Under the pieces are notes generated by a model that made no database searches, had not been told where the DNA came from, and saw only the letters and a list, made by a program, of their open reading frames with translations. 64,000 nucleotides of DNA, taken from assembly GCF_900105355.1 (NCBI RefSeq), contig NZ_FNSC01000001.1:1426001-1490000 (forward strand). The letters are read 5' to 3'. A program made the position numbers and the translations under genes. This DNA is from Pseudomonas anguilliseptica. GTDB lineage: Bacteria; Pseudomonadota; Gammaproteobacteria; Pseudomonadales; Pseudomonadaceae. The stretch's first letter is position 1; the number at the start of each line of letters is the position of its first letter. This document shows, in pieces, positions 26,276 to 36,046 of the stretch.

Positions 26276-27411
26276 CCAGGTATTCGGCGTAGTACTCCGA
26301 GGTGCTGACGTTCGGCTGCGCACCCAGTACAGGCAGCACAATAGGTCGTGCCACCGTCATCCCGAGCATCGGCACGTTCATGTTGTAGCGCAGGTAGTAG
26401 AAGCCCAATTCGCTGTCATTAAGCTCCGGCACCATCCAGCGCATGGCCACACCGAACTGCGCGGCATCGTCGGCTTTTACATCCTTGCCACGCGGCATAA
26501 AAGTGGTGGGCAGGTAGGTGCGAATCAGGTCGTTTACAAAGCCTGGGCCCAGGCTGTTGGCGTAGGCCTGCGCCGCAGCCGGGTTGTCGAACGCCAGACC
26601 GCCGGGCAAGGCTTCCTGCAGGGGCACAACCGACAGATAGTCACAACCGCCGCCCAGCACATCCAGGGTGGAAAAGTAGGTGCCGCAGGGGTCGATCTTG
26701 GTCTCTTCCCAAGCGCTGCCTGGCTGCCAGTAGCCCTCAATCGACAGACCTCCGCTCAGCTCGAATGAGGCATAGCCCATCAGGGTCGGCATATAGGCTT
26801 CTTTCAGCTCGGAACCCGGCGCGCGCAGGGCGTTGAGATCCACCGGATTGGTCGCGCCGATACCGTTCTGATAGAACAGCCCTTCGCCCCAGTTGATCAC
26901 CTGGCGGCCCAGACGGACGTTGAGCGCGCGGTCAGCCACTGTCCAACTGCCGTAGACAAAGGCATCCAGTAGATCGATGCTCGACCCGGCATCGTCCAGC
27001 CCCTTGTTGGGAATCTCGCGGTGGCGGCGGTTATCGTCCTTCAACTCGAAATCGTAGAAGCCACGGGCGCGCAGAAAGATGCCGTAGTTGTCCTGAAAAT
27101 TCAGGTCCATCTCGGTGACCACCTTGGCCACCTCGGAGAACAACTCACCCTTCTTGAAGTTGAGGTTGCCGTCATCGGAATTGATCAGGCCACTGTTGTC
27201 GCCCTTGCCACCGTTGGCGCGGGCGATCAGGCGTCGATCCTGGTTCTCCATGCGGTAGTTCACCCCGTAAGACAGGGTGGTATCCAACGACAACGCCCAA
27301 TCCCCCGAGCGCGCCTGAAAGGCATCTGCCTGGCTGGCCGCCAGCAATGCCAAGCAACCTGCCGTCCATGCTGATCTCTGTGTCGCCACGACGATCTCCT
27401 GCTGTATTGTT

Positions 27412-27443
27412 TTTATCGGAACCGGAATATCGGTTCCGATAAA
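27412..27443. promoter_or_regulatory. Long perfect palindrome upstream of DUF1302, probable operator
   Basis: TTTATCGGAACCG and CGGTTCCGATAAA are exact 13-bp inverted arms around GAATAT, 22 bases upstream of the DUF1302 start codon. Such a site fits a dimeric regulator, most simply the TetR protein at 20264. The rest of the gap to 27741 holds a small hairpin (GACGGCC/GGCCGTC, 27512-27533) and no gene that I can see. Confidence 0.6.
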
Positions 27444-27740
27444 ATAGTAGCAACCAAGCCTTTTGGCAAGCCAGGAAAAATTGCCTGGAACAGTTTTTAA
27501 CGTTGCGCAGCGACGGCCCGCAGGGTGGCCGTCATGGATGGCAGGCCATAAAAGCTTTTTTCTTCTTGTCGATAGCCGGCGCTAGACAGATCGCTGCGCT
27601 GCAGCGGGCAGATTGCAAGGCTTCGCCAACTTGACGGAATCGGAACTCTGGTTTCTATTTATTTCGCGAATGTAGGGAATCATCCATCACCGTCAGGAGG
27701 ACGCCCTGATAAAAAACCAATAAGAAACTGGAGACAGCAC

Positions 27741-28598
27741 ATGTTTACTGCCAAGCAAAATGTGCGTCGACTGGGCCTGATCACCCTGTTGACGTGCCTG
27801 TTCACAAGCCCAAGCTGGGCCGACTCACCCTGCAGCGAGCGCAAGAAGACCCTGCTGCTTCCCGGCAAGATCAGCTGTAGCCATCAATCCACTTGGATCA
27901 ATTCAGGCGTACTGGCGACCCGCAAGGTGATCTACCAACGCCCTTCCGGCACCCCGCCGCCAGGTGGTTGGCCGGTGGTGGTGTTCTACCAGGGCTCGTT
28001 CTTTGCGCTGGATAATTTCGTTTATTACAGCAATGCCTGGCTAGGCAAGCTGTACAACGAAGGCAAGACTATCAAGACCCTGCTCGATAACGGCTATGCG
28101 GTGATTGCGCCCAGCGCACCAGCAGATCTGTTCTGGCATACCAATATCCCCGGCCTGTCCGGGGCGCTGTATGAAACCAGTACCGACTTCACCTTCCTCA
28201 CCAACCTGTTCACAGCCATCGACAATGGCCACTTCGGCCCCTTGAACGGCCAGCGCAAGTACGCCACTGGGATATCCAGCGGCGGCTACAACACCAGCCG
28301 CATGGCCGTCAGTTTCCCCGGCCAATTCAAGGCGCTGGTGGTGCACTCCGGTTCCTACGCGACCTGCAGCGGGCCCATCTGCTCGGTGTCGGACAGCCTG
28401 CCAGCCGATCACCCACCGACCTACTTTATCCACGGTTTTGTCGACGCCGTCGTGCCCTGGTGGAGCATGGATATGTACTACGACCGCCTGCTCTACCAAG
28501 GCATTCCCACCGGTCGTTACACCGAACCACTGGGCCAGCATGAATGGTTCGAGGCCTCGCCAGGCAAGACCCTGGCCTGGTTTAACGCTTACCCCTGA
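27741..28598 (+). CDS. phaZ: Extracellular medium-chain-length PHA depolymerase
   Basis: The 285-residue protein has a signal peptide (to about residue 27, ...PSWADS) and one alpha/beta hydrolase domain. The lipase box is GISSG (177-181), the unusual form known from the Pseudomonas fluorescens GK13 extracellular mcl-PHA depolymerase. The likely triad Ser179, Asp235 (HGFVDAVVPWW) and His267 (LGQHEWF) has the same spacing as GK13 Ser172, Asp228, His260. It should cut poly(3-hydroxyoctanoate)-type polyester outside the cell. It lies divergent from the DUF1302-DUF1329 pair. A GGAG site precedes the ATG. Confidence 0.88.
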   Translation: MFTAKQNVRRLGLITLLTCLFTSPSWADSPCSERKKTLLLPGKISCSHQSTWINSGVLATRKVIYQRPSGTPPPGGWPVVVFYQGSFFALDNFVYYSNAWLGKLYNEGKTIKTLLDNGYAVIAPSAPADLFWHTNIPGLSGALYETSTDFTFLTNLFTAIDNGHFGPLNGQRKYATGISSGGYNTSRMAVSFPGQFKALVVHSGSYATCSGPICSVSDSLPADHPPTYFIHGFVDAVVPWWSMDMYYDRLLYQGIPTGRYTEPLGQHEWFEASPGKTLAWFNAYP

Positions 28599-28649
28599 AC
28601 CCCTTCACCACGCGCCGGGCAGATGCCCGGCGCACCCCTGGACACCCTT

Positions 28650-29447
28650 ATGAATCATCCCTTCCTGCGGCGGCTCTGCACGCTGGCGACCTTGCTCGCC
28701 TGCGTCAGCAGCTACGCGGCAACCACCCCGCAAGCCGCACAGTTGCATCAGCTCCGCCTCGATCTCAATGGCTCACTGGGCGATTTCTACCTGTTGTACG
28801 GGGTCGACAGCGATCCGGCGCACCTGGCTTCGGTGCAGCAGCGTGTCACCCAGACCGATCAGCTGCTCAGCCAACTGGATGCTCCAGCTGACAGCGCAGG
28901 GCTCAATACCTTGCAGCGATTGCGTGAGCAATGGCCCGCTTACCGTGCGCTGTTACAGGTACTGGCGAGCAGCCTGCAGCAACAGCACAGCCCAAGCGGC
29001 GGGTCGATTGCCGAACTGATCCAGCTGAACCGCCTGCTGACGCGCCTGAGTGACACCTTGAGCGTCCACTACCCGCCACTCACGGATCCACTGGCGAGCA
29101 AAAGCCAGGCCCTGGCCATGCAGCTGCAGATTATAAATACCGATTATCTGGCCCACAGTGTCGGAGCCAATGTGCTCGGCGGCGACAAGCCGGCACTGGA
29201 TATACAAAGCAAGGCGTTTAGCGAGAGCCTGCAACAGTTGCTGCAGACGCAAACAAGACCTGAGGCGCAGGCGCTGCTGCAGAGCATCCAGCGCAGGTGG
29301 CGCTATATCGAGCCGTCCTTGCGGCATTACCAGCAGGACAATGTTCCCACGTTGGTCAATCGCTACAGCCGGCGGATTATCGCCGACCTGGAGCAGCTAC
29401 CTACACTGGCTAAACCGGCCCAGGTGGCCAAGGCTCTACAGCACTAA
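28650..29447 (+). CDS. Secreted helical protein of unknown function
   Basis: The 265-residue protein from the ATG at 28650 has a signal peptide (LCTLATLLACVSSYAA) and is otherwise almost all helical and rich in Gln and Leu, with no cysteine pattern or catalytic motif that I recognise. It sits 51 bases after the depolymerase on the same strand, so co-transcription is likely. It may be a periplasmic helical-bundle protein; a role in polyester use would rest on position only. Confidence 0.65.
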   Translation: MNHPFLRRLCTLATLLACVSSYAATTPQAAQLHQLRLDLNGSLGDFYLLYGVDSDPAHLASVQQRVTQTDQLLSQLDAPADSAGLNTLQRLREQWPAYRALLQVLASSLQQQHSPSGGSIAELIQLNRLLTRLSDTLSVHYPPLTDPLASKSQALAMQLQIINTDYLAHSVGANVLGGDKPALDIQSKAFSESLQQLLQTQTRPEAQALLQSIQRRWRYIEPSLRHYQQDNVPTLVNRYSRRIIADLEQLPTLAKPAQVAKALQH

Positions 29448-29461
29448 CCGGTAAAGTTGCA

Positions 29462-30424
29462 TCACAGCCGGCACTGGGCAAACCCCGCCTGCAGTGCGGC
29501 ACTCTCCTGCGCCGCGCTAAAGATCAGCTCCAACCGCGAGTCCTTGCGCCATTCGCTGTTCTGCCAATGCAGCGCCTCACCGTTCAGGGCGTTGGCGGAC
29601 AGCCAGCCGGCGTTGCAGTGCAGCACCAGCTTGGCGCGGCGCCAGGGCAGGCTGCTCAGCCACTGCTGTACCCGCAGCAGTTCGAACTGCTGACTGGGGT
29701 GCCAGCGCCAGCCGATGCTCCAGCCTTCTGCTTGCTGTTGCACCTGGCAGATCGGCTCGCTTGGGCTGCACCACAGTTGCGGCAATGGCGCCGCGGCCGT
29801 GGGCAGGTTATCCAGCGCATCGTGGCTATCGGCCTGGGCGTTAACGCCGGGAAGCGCTGCCAGTGGCAAGGCACCCTGACGGGTCCAGTAAATCGGTCGC
29901 GCGGGCAGTTGCATCTGAATACGCGCCTGGGTGGCTTCATCCAGCCCTTCGGCCTTGTTCAACAGCAGCAGCCCGGCGTGGCCAAGCGTCGCCTGCTGAC
30001 TCTCTGGCAGCTCGTCACCCGCGGCCAAGGCCTGAGCATCCAGCACCAGCAGCGGCTCCTGCACCGCCAGCACGCCAGCCCAGGGCGCGGCGCCCAGCTG
30101 CTCCAGCAGTTGCAGGGGGTGGCCGAGGCCAGACGGTTCGATCAGCAGGCGATGCGGTTTGGCCTTACGCAGCAGGCGGCTGAGGCCAACCTGAAACGGC
30201 ACGCCGTTGACGCAACACAGACAGCCGCCCGCCACTTCGCCCATGGCAATACCGTCGTCATCACTGGTCAGCAGGGCGGCGTCCAGGCCAACCAGGCCGA
30301 ACTCGTTGATCAGCACCGCCCAGCGTTCATCAGCCGGGCGCTGCGCCAGCAGATTACGAATCAGACTGGTCTTGCCGGCACCGAGCGGCCCGGCAATGAC
30401 ATGGGTAGGGATATTGTTCAGCAT
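29462..30424 (-). CDS. CobW/COG0523 family GTPase
   Basis: The 320-residue G3E-family GTPase has Walker A GPLGAGKTS, INEFG, the metal-binding GGCLCCVNG motif, a G4-type NKAE, and the C-terminal CobW_C domain (WSIGWRWHPSQQFE). COG0523 proteins deliver or insert metals, often zinc, into target enzymes. It stands beside the zinc-starvation cluster and is a second member of the family there, distant from the one at 31890. The ATG at 30424 is preferred because the fold starts immediately. No Zur-like box is visible in its promoter. Confidence 0.87.
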   Translation of the reverse strand: MLNNIPTHVIAGPLGAGKTSLIRNLLAQRPADERWAVLINEFGLVGLDAALLTSDDDGIAMGEVAGGCLCCVNGVPFQVGLSRLLRKAKPHRLLIEPSGLGHPLQLLEQLGAAPWAGVLAVQEPLLVLDAQALAAGDELPESQQATLGHAGLLLLNKAEGLDEATQARIQMQLPARPIYWTRQGALPLAALPGVNAQADSHDALDNLPTAAAPLPQLWCSPSEPICQVQQQAEGWSIGWRWHPSQQFELLRVQQWLSSLPWRRAKLVLHCNAGWLSANALNGEALHWQNSEWRKDSRLELIFSAAQESAALQAGFAQCRL

Positions 30425-30567
30425 GATCGGTGCGGCCACTGTCCATCGAGAAGAAGATTTCAGCTGCGGCCATTCTAACGGCGTACAGCGTCGGAGGATG
30501 CGGCCCTACGCAGACTGATTAAAAACAGCATGCTAGAGTCGCCGGCATATTTTCAGAGGGTCAATTG

Positions 30568-30921
30568 ATGCGTGTTTTTCTGCTGCTGAGCCTGTTCGCA
30601 CTGTCCGGCCTGGCCTGGGGTGAAGCCTGTGTGGTGCATAGCCAGGCCGAGCGTCTGGATGTGAAGGTATGCCAGCAGAACCGCAGCATCCCACCCAACC
30701 TGTTCCGCACCGGTTTCTGCCAACCGCAGCTGAAGGGGCAGAAGGTTGAAGTGGAATTTGTTGAACAGTGCCCGATGGGCGCTTTCGGCGTATGCCGCAA
30801 TTCAACGGTGGGCGGCACGCCCTATAAGCAGGATGTGCATTATTACGGCGTTGCCAGCGACGCCACCTATCTAAAGCCCTTCTGCGAGCAGCAGAGCAAG
30901 GGCGTGTGGATGGAGCGCTAA
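30568..30921 (+). CDS. Small secreted cysteine-rich protein
   Basis: The 117-residue protein has a signal peptide (MRVFLLLSLFALSGLAWG) and a mature part of about 99 residues with six cysteines in CVVHSQ, KVCQQN, GFCQPQ, EQCPMG, GVCRNS and PFCEQQ, enough for three disulfides. The ATG at 30568 is chosen over a TTG one codon upstream. The family is conserved in pseudomonads as a hypothetical protein, as far as I recall. Function unknown; its place next to zinc genes may or may not matter. Confidence 0.7.
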   Translation: MRVFLLLSLFALSGLAWGEACVVHSQAERLDVKVCQQNRSIPPNLFRTGFCQPQLKGQKVEVEFVEQCPMGAFGVCRNSTVGGTPYKQDVHYYGVASDATYLKPFCEQQSKGVWMER

Positions 30922-30993
30922 CCGGCTGTTAAAACTCCAGCGCAGGCAATATTGCAGTGCTCATACCACTTTGTCGGTGCAACGCCAGACTAT

Positions 30994-31060
30994 GTGGGAG
31001 GAGCTTTAGCCGCGATTCTCTCAACGCAGCCACATCAGTCGCGGCTAAAGCCCCTCCCAC
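30994..31060. repeat. REP element with GTGGGAGGRGCTTTAGCCGCG ends
   Basis: GTGGGAGGAGCTTTAGCCGC pairs with GCGGCTAAAGCCCCTCCCAC, the classic Pseudomonas REP pair in opposite orientation. Another occurs at 41865-42017. The rest of the gap to 31245 holds no gene that I can support; it includes a GCCTGAATTCAGGC palindrome overlapping the DUF1826 stop. Confidence 0.85.
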
Positions 31061-31245
31061 GGAAAACGACAAATTATCAGTGTCTCGACACGACACCTAT
31101 GCCGTACAAGCACCGTCATCATAACGTAACCCTGTCTATGTTCTAGTGGCCTTGGGTACCTCACCCCTGCATGCCGGGTCACGCGCCGGTGTGCCTTTCT
31201 GGTGCTTAAGGCTGCTATCTGCGTAGCCTATTTTTTTGCCTGAAT

Positions 31246-31889
31246 TCAGGCCAGCCAATCCAGCGTCAGCAACAAGCGCCGCTCACCGGCCGGCGGTTGC
31301 GGTGAGCGGTGAATCAGGCCGCCGCCCTCGTTGCCGATCCATTTCTCGCCCTTGGCCAGCAGTACATGGCCGCTCTCGGCTCGCTTGATCAGCGCAGCAT
31401 CACTGGGCTCCGCCGCCGGATCGCCCAAGCGCCGGCGCGCCATCACGCCTTCCTCCAGCCACTCACTGCCCACCCCGGCATAGCTGGTAATCAAGCGCAC
31501 CGGCACGTGATCGACGTGAAAGCGCGGGCACATGGCCTTGTCGAGAATGCGCAGGCGCAAACCGATGCGTTTCACGTCGAACAGGCAGGCGAAGGCGCCG
31601 ACCAGCCAGCTGACATCCTGCAAGAAGGCCACCTGGCCCGGCAGATCGCTGTAGCCATCGACCAGGCCACTCAGGCTCGGCTCGCTCTCCGGGCTAACCA
31701 GCTCCAGCACCATGGATTGCCCCAGCGGCTCACCCTGGGCCAGCAAGGCGTTGGCAAAATCGCTGATCTGCGCGGGCAGCTGGCGTTGCCAGACGGCCAG
31801 GTTGACCTCTTCACGCAGCACCTCGCCGAGCACCTCAATCCGCTCGCTGCGGACCTGCTGCAACGGTTGACGCAGCACAGGCGCCAGCA

Positions 31890-31890
<1 letters not shown>
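31246..31890 (-). CDS. DUF1826 family protein
   Basis: A 214-residue protein with the DUF1826 pattern: VPVRLITSYAGVGSEWLEE in the middle, FHVDHVPVRL (two His) and ...VLLAKGEKWIGNEGGGLIHRSP near the end. The shape recalls small iron/2-oxoglutarate-type jelly rolls, but that is speculation. The start ATG overlaps the stop of the COG0523 GTPase by one base, so the genes are coupled. Members of the family are regularly found in Zur-controlled operons of pseudomonads. Confidence 0.85.
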
Positions 31891-33095
<1,205 letters not shown>

Positions 33096-33099
33096 GGTT

Positions 33100-33531
33100 T
33101 CAGTCTCCATCAGCGTGGCGCAGGTGTTTTTCGCGTTGTTCCTGACGCTCTTTGGCTTCGATGCACAGGCTCGCAGTGGGCCGTAGCAGCAGGCGCTTGA
33201 GGCCGATCGGCTCGCCGGTTTCCACACACCAGCCGTACTCGCCACGGGCCAGGCGATCGAGGGCTTCATCGGTCTTGTCGAGCAGCTTCTTTTCCCGCTC
33301 CAGCAGGCGCAGCTGCCACTGGCGCTGCTCTTCGGCGCTGCCAATGTCGGCGGGGTCGCTACTGGTTTCACGTTCGCGCAGGGTTTCGAACTCCTCGGCG
33401 ATACGGTTCTGCAGTTCATCGCGCTGGCTGAGCAGCAGCGTGCGGAAGAACTGCTGTTGCGCGGCGTTCATATAGTCATCCGCCGACTGAGCGAGCAGTT
33501 CGGCGTGGGTAAGCGGCGTTTCGGTCATCAT
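33100..33531 (-). CDS. dksA2: DksA2, zinc-sparing DksA paralogue
   Basis: The 143-residue protein is a DksA-type coiled-coil factor that enters the RNA polymerase secondary channel and works with ppGpp; the coiled-coil tip reads SSDPADIGSAEEQ. The C-terminal finger keeps Cys102 and Cys123 but has Thr105 and Ala126 where canonical DksA has cysteines (WCVETGE...SLCIEAKER). That is the signature of DksA2, which replaces DksA when zinc is scarce. It starts 73 bases from folE2, with a Zur-like box between. Confidence 0.93.
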   Translation of the reverse strand: MMTETPLTHAELLAQSADDYMNAAQQQFFRTLLLSQRDELQNRIAEEFETLRERETSSDPADIGSAEEQRQWQLRLLEREKKLLDKTDEALDRLARGEYGWCVETGEPIGLKRLLLRPTASLCIEAKERQEQREKHLRHADGD

Positions 33532-33559
33532 CAGGATTCACTGGTTTTGCGGTGCAATT

Positions 33560-33572
33560 GTTATAACATAAC
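33560..33572. promoter_or_regulatory. Zur box between dksA2 and folE2
   Basis: GTTATAACATAAC, reading GTTATGTTATAAC on the other strand, matches the gammaproteobacterial Zur operator core (GTTATANTATAAC) closely. It sits 28 bases from the dksA2 start and 31 bases from the folE2 start, so one site can repress both operons. Confidence 0.85.
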
Positions 33573-33603
33573 ATTTAAACCCATAGCCGAGCGTCGATTT
33601 CTG

Positions 33604-34500
33604 ATGAACGCACTGACCTTGCCGGACATAGCCGCGCAAACACCTGCCCACGCACAGACTCTGGACTGGGTAGGCATGCAGGGCATCGCACTGCCGATCA
33701 ATCTGGCTGGGCAACGCATCCATGCCCACGCCGATGTCGGGGTCAGCCTGGATGATGGCAATGCCCGCGGCATTCATATGTCGCGCCTGTACCTGGCGCT
33801 GCATGCGCTGGAACAGTGCGAATTGAACACGACGACACTGCAGCAGCTGCTGAACGAGTTTCTGGATAGCCACCAGGACCTGTCACAACAGGCGTCCATT
33901 GCCCTGCGTGGCGAGGCCTTGCTTAGTCGCCCAGCGCTGGTCAGCCCCCTCGCCGGTTGGAAGTCCTACCCCTTCGAAGTGCGTGCACGCCAGGATATAT
34001 GGGGGTTTCACGTGGAACTGCAGGTAGAAGTGGCCTATTCCTCGACCTGCCCGTGCTCCGCTGCCTTGGCGCGCCAGCTGATTCAGCAGCGCTTTATCGA
34101 GGACTTCGCAGACCAGCCGCTGGACCACGCACAACTGCTGGCCTGGCTCGGCTCGCCCCAGGGCATAGTCGCCACGCCGCACAGCCAGCGCAGCTACGCC
34201 ACTTTGCAAGTGCGCCTGCACAGCGACAGCGCGGAGTTGCCGCTGGTTGAGCTGATCGACGCGGCCGAACAGGCCCTCGGCACCGCCGTGCAAACCGCCG
34301 TAAAGCGCGCCGATGAGCAGGCCTTTGCCCTGGCCAACGGACAAAACCTGATGTTCTGCGAAGACGCCGCGCGCCGCCTGCACAGCGCCTTGCGTGAACA
34401 ACCGGCGTTCAGCGCCTTTCAGCTACGCGTGGTGCACGCGGAAAGCCTGCACGCTCACGATGCCGTCGCCGTCAGCTGCTGGAACTGGAGTCCGGCATGA
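33604..34500 (+). CDS. folE2: GTP cyclohydrolase I, type IB (zinc-independent)
   Basis: The 298-residue protein is of the FolE2/COG1469 type: VGMQGIALPI, HMSRLYLAL, and the active-site cysteine loop YSSTCPCSAALARQ. FolE2 makes dihydroneopterin triphosphate from GTP for folate (and other pterin) synthesis, replacing zinc-dependent FolE when zinc is low, as it works with other metals. The frame extends upstream through the promoter, but ATG 33604 starts the protein and leaves the Zur box untranslated. It overlaps znuC by 4 bases. Confidence 0.93.
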   Translation: MNALTLPDIAAQTPAHAQTLDWVGMQGIALPINLAGQRIHAHADVGVSLDDGNARGIHMSRLYLALHALEQCELNTTTLQQLLNEFLDSHQDLSQQASIALRGEALLSRPALVSPLAGWKSYPFEVRARQDIWGFHVELQVEVAYSSTCPCSAALARQLIQQRFIEDFADQPLDHAQLLAWLGSPQGIVATPHSQRSYATLQVRLHSDSAELPLVELIDAAEQALGTAVQTAVKRADEQAFALANGQNLMFCEDAARRLHSALREQPAFSAFQLRVVHAESLHAHDAVAVSCWNWSPA

Positions 34501-35168
34501 TCCACTGCCACAACCTGCAATGGGGCCCCGCCGGCCACCCGCTGACACCGCCCCTGAACCTGCACCTGGCCCGCGCCAGCCTGACCGGGGTGGTCGGCAG
34601 CAATGGATGTGGCAAAAGCAACCTGCTCAAGGTCATCGCCGGCATCGCCCAGCCCTTGCGTGGCCAGGTCGAATTGGCCGTGCCGCGCCTGGGTGGCGTG
34701 GCCTATCTGGTGCAGCAGCAGGCGCTGGATCGGCAGTTCCCCATCGCCCTGCAGGATCTGGTCAGCGCCGGGTTATGGCGCAGCCGCCTGAGTCGCCCAC
34801 AGCGTCAGGCGCGGCTGGAGCAGGCATTGGCCGACTGGGGCCTGAGCGAGTTGCAACAACACAGCCTGCAGGCCTTATCCGGCGGCGAATTGCAGCGCGC
34901 CCTGCTGGCTCGTCTGAGCCTGACCGATGCGCAGATTCTGCTGCTCGACGAGCCGGAAGCCGCACTGGATGAACAGGGTCTGACCCTGCTCTGGCAGCAC
35001 ATCGCACGCTGGCAGGCCGAGGGCCGCACACAGATCGTTGTCAGCCATTCCATCAGCCATATGAGTCAGCATCTGGACAACGCCCTGCTGGTGTCACGCA
35101 ACGGCTGCATCTTCGCGCCAATTCGTGAGCTGATGGGCCAGCGCTCGCCGCTGGAGCATGTGGCGTGA
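34497..35168 (+). CDS. znuC: Zinc ABC transporter ATP-binding protein
   Basis: The 223-residue ATPase has Walker A GSNGCGKSN, signature LSGGELQR, Walker B ILLLDEPEAALD and the switch His in VVSHSI. Asn replaces the usual Thr/Ser just after GKS. It overlaps folE2 by ATGA and the permease by 4 bases. With znuB and znuA it would form a second high-affinity zinc uptake system; the permease frame is broken here. Confidence 0.88.
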   Translation: MIHCHNLQWGPAGHPLTPPLNLHLARASLTGVVGSNGCGKSNLLKVIAGIAQPLRGQVELAVPRLGGVAYLVQQQALDRQFPIALQDLVSAGLWRSRLSRPQRQARLEQALADWGLSELQQHSLQALSGGELQRALLARLSLTDAQILLLDEPEAALDEQGLTLLWQHIARWQAEGRTQIVVSHSISHMSQHLDNALLVSRNGCIFAPIRELMGQRSPLEHVA

Positions 35169-36036
35169 GCCTGGAACTGCTGTGGACGCCCTTCGTCGAG
35201 TTCGCCTTTATGCGCCGCGCGTTAGTGGGCGGCGTGGCGCTGGCGATCAGTGCGGCACCGCTGGGGGTGTTTCTGGTGCTGCGCCGCCTGAGCCTGATGG
35301 GCGATGCGATTGCCCACGGTATTCTGCCCGGCGCGGCGCGGCGCTGGGCTTCTGGCTGTTTGGCCTGAGCCTGCCGGCCTTGACCCTGGGCGGCCTGGTC
35401 GCAGGCCTTGGCATGGCCGGGATCGCCGCCTGGGTAACGCGGCGCACCGGCCTGCGTGAGGACGCCAGTTTGGCCGCTATTTACCCAATTTCGCTGGCCA
35501 GCGGCGTGTTGCTGCTGGGTCTGGCCGGTAACAAACTCGACCTGCTGCACCTGCTGTTCGGCTCGGTGCTGGCCGTGGACCCGCCCACCCTGAACGGCAT
35601 GTTGCTGGTGTCCATCGGCAGCCTGTTGCTGCTCGCCCTGATTTACCGCTGGCTGCTGATGGACAGCCTCGACCCGCTGTTTCTCGGCGGGGTCAGCCGC
35701 TTCGGGCCGCTGGCCTACGGCCTGTTTCTGGGCTTGGTGGTGCTCAATTTAGTGGTCGGTTTTCAGGCCATCGGCGCGCTGATGGTGGTCGGTTTGATGA
35801 TGTTACCCGCCGCCGCCGCACGTTTCTGGAGCCGCCGCCTGCCGCGCATGTTGCTGCTCGCCGCCCTGAGTGGCGCAACCTGCGTCTGGCTCGGCCTGCT
35901 GCTCTCCTACTACGCCAACCTGCCCAGCGGCCCGTGCATCGTGCTGCTCGCCGGTTTCGCTTATATCGGCTCCGTCGCATTTGGCCCGCTAAACGGCCTG
36001 CTGCGTCGTCCTCCGCATTTATCTCACGCACCCTAA
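35165..36036 (+). pseudogene. znuB: Zinc ABC transporter permease, frameshifted
   Basis: The first frame starts MSLELLWTPFVEFAFMRRAL and runs through RLSLMGDAIAHGILPGAA, then goes out of frame. The rest of the permease (LGFWLFGLSLPAL onward, with several membrane helices) continues in another frame to 36036. The cause is visible: GGCGC occurs three times in tandem at 35330-35344, and two copies would restore PGAALGFW and a 288-residue ABC-3 type permease. The 5-base unit could slip back, so this may be reversible or an assembly error. Confidence 0.88.
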
Positions 36037-36046
36037 GGAACCCACC

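Larger units (their letters stand above)
24327..27389 (-). pseudogene. DUF1302 family outer-membrane-type protein gene, disrupted by an IS5-family element
   Basis: The 5' part (26276-27389) encodes a signal peptide (MATQRSAWTAGCLALLAASQADA) and the DUF1302 start (GDWALSLDTTLSYGVNYR, RLGRQVINWGEG); the 3' part (24327-24959) has beta-strand-rich sequence and ends in aromatic Phe (DYLGFNIKYSF), as outer-membrane barrels do. Excision of the element and one CCAG copy rejoins the frame as EYLEKRHLYG. The intact protein would be about 580 residues, probably a beta-barrel channel. It starts with GTG behind AGGAG, next to a long palindrome at 27412-27443. Confidence 0.9.

Noticed and set aside
31110..31130. 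CATAACGTAACC as a second Zur box
   Set aside because: Only half of the palindrome fits, and it lies downstream of the DUF1826 stop with no gene start placed to use it.
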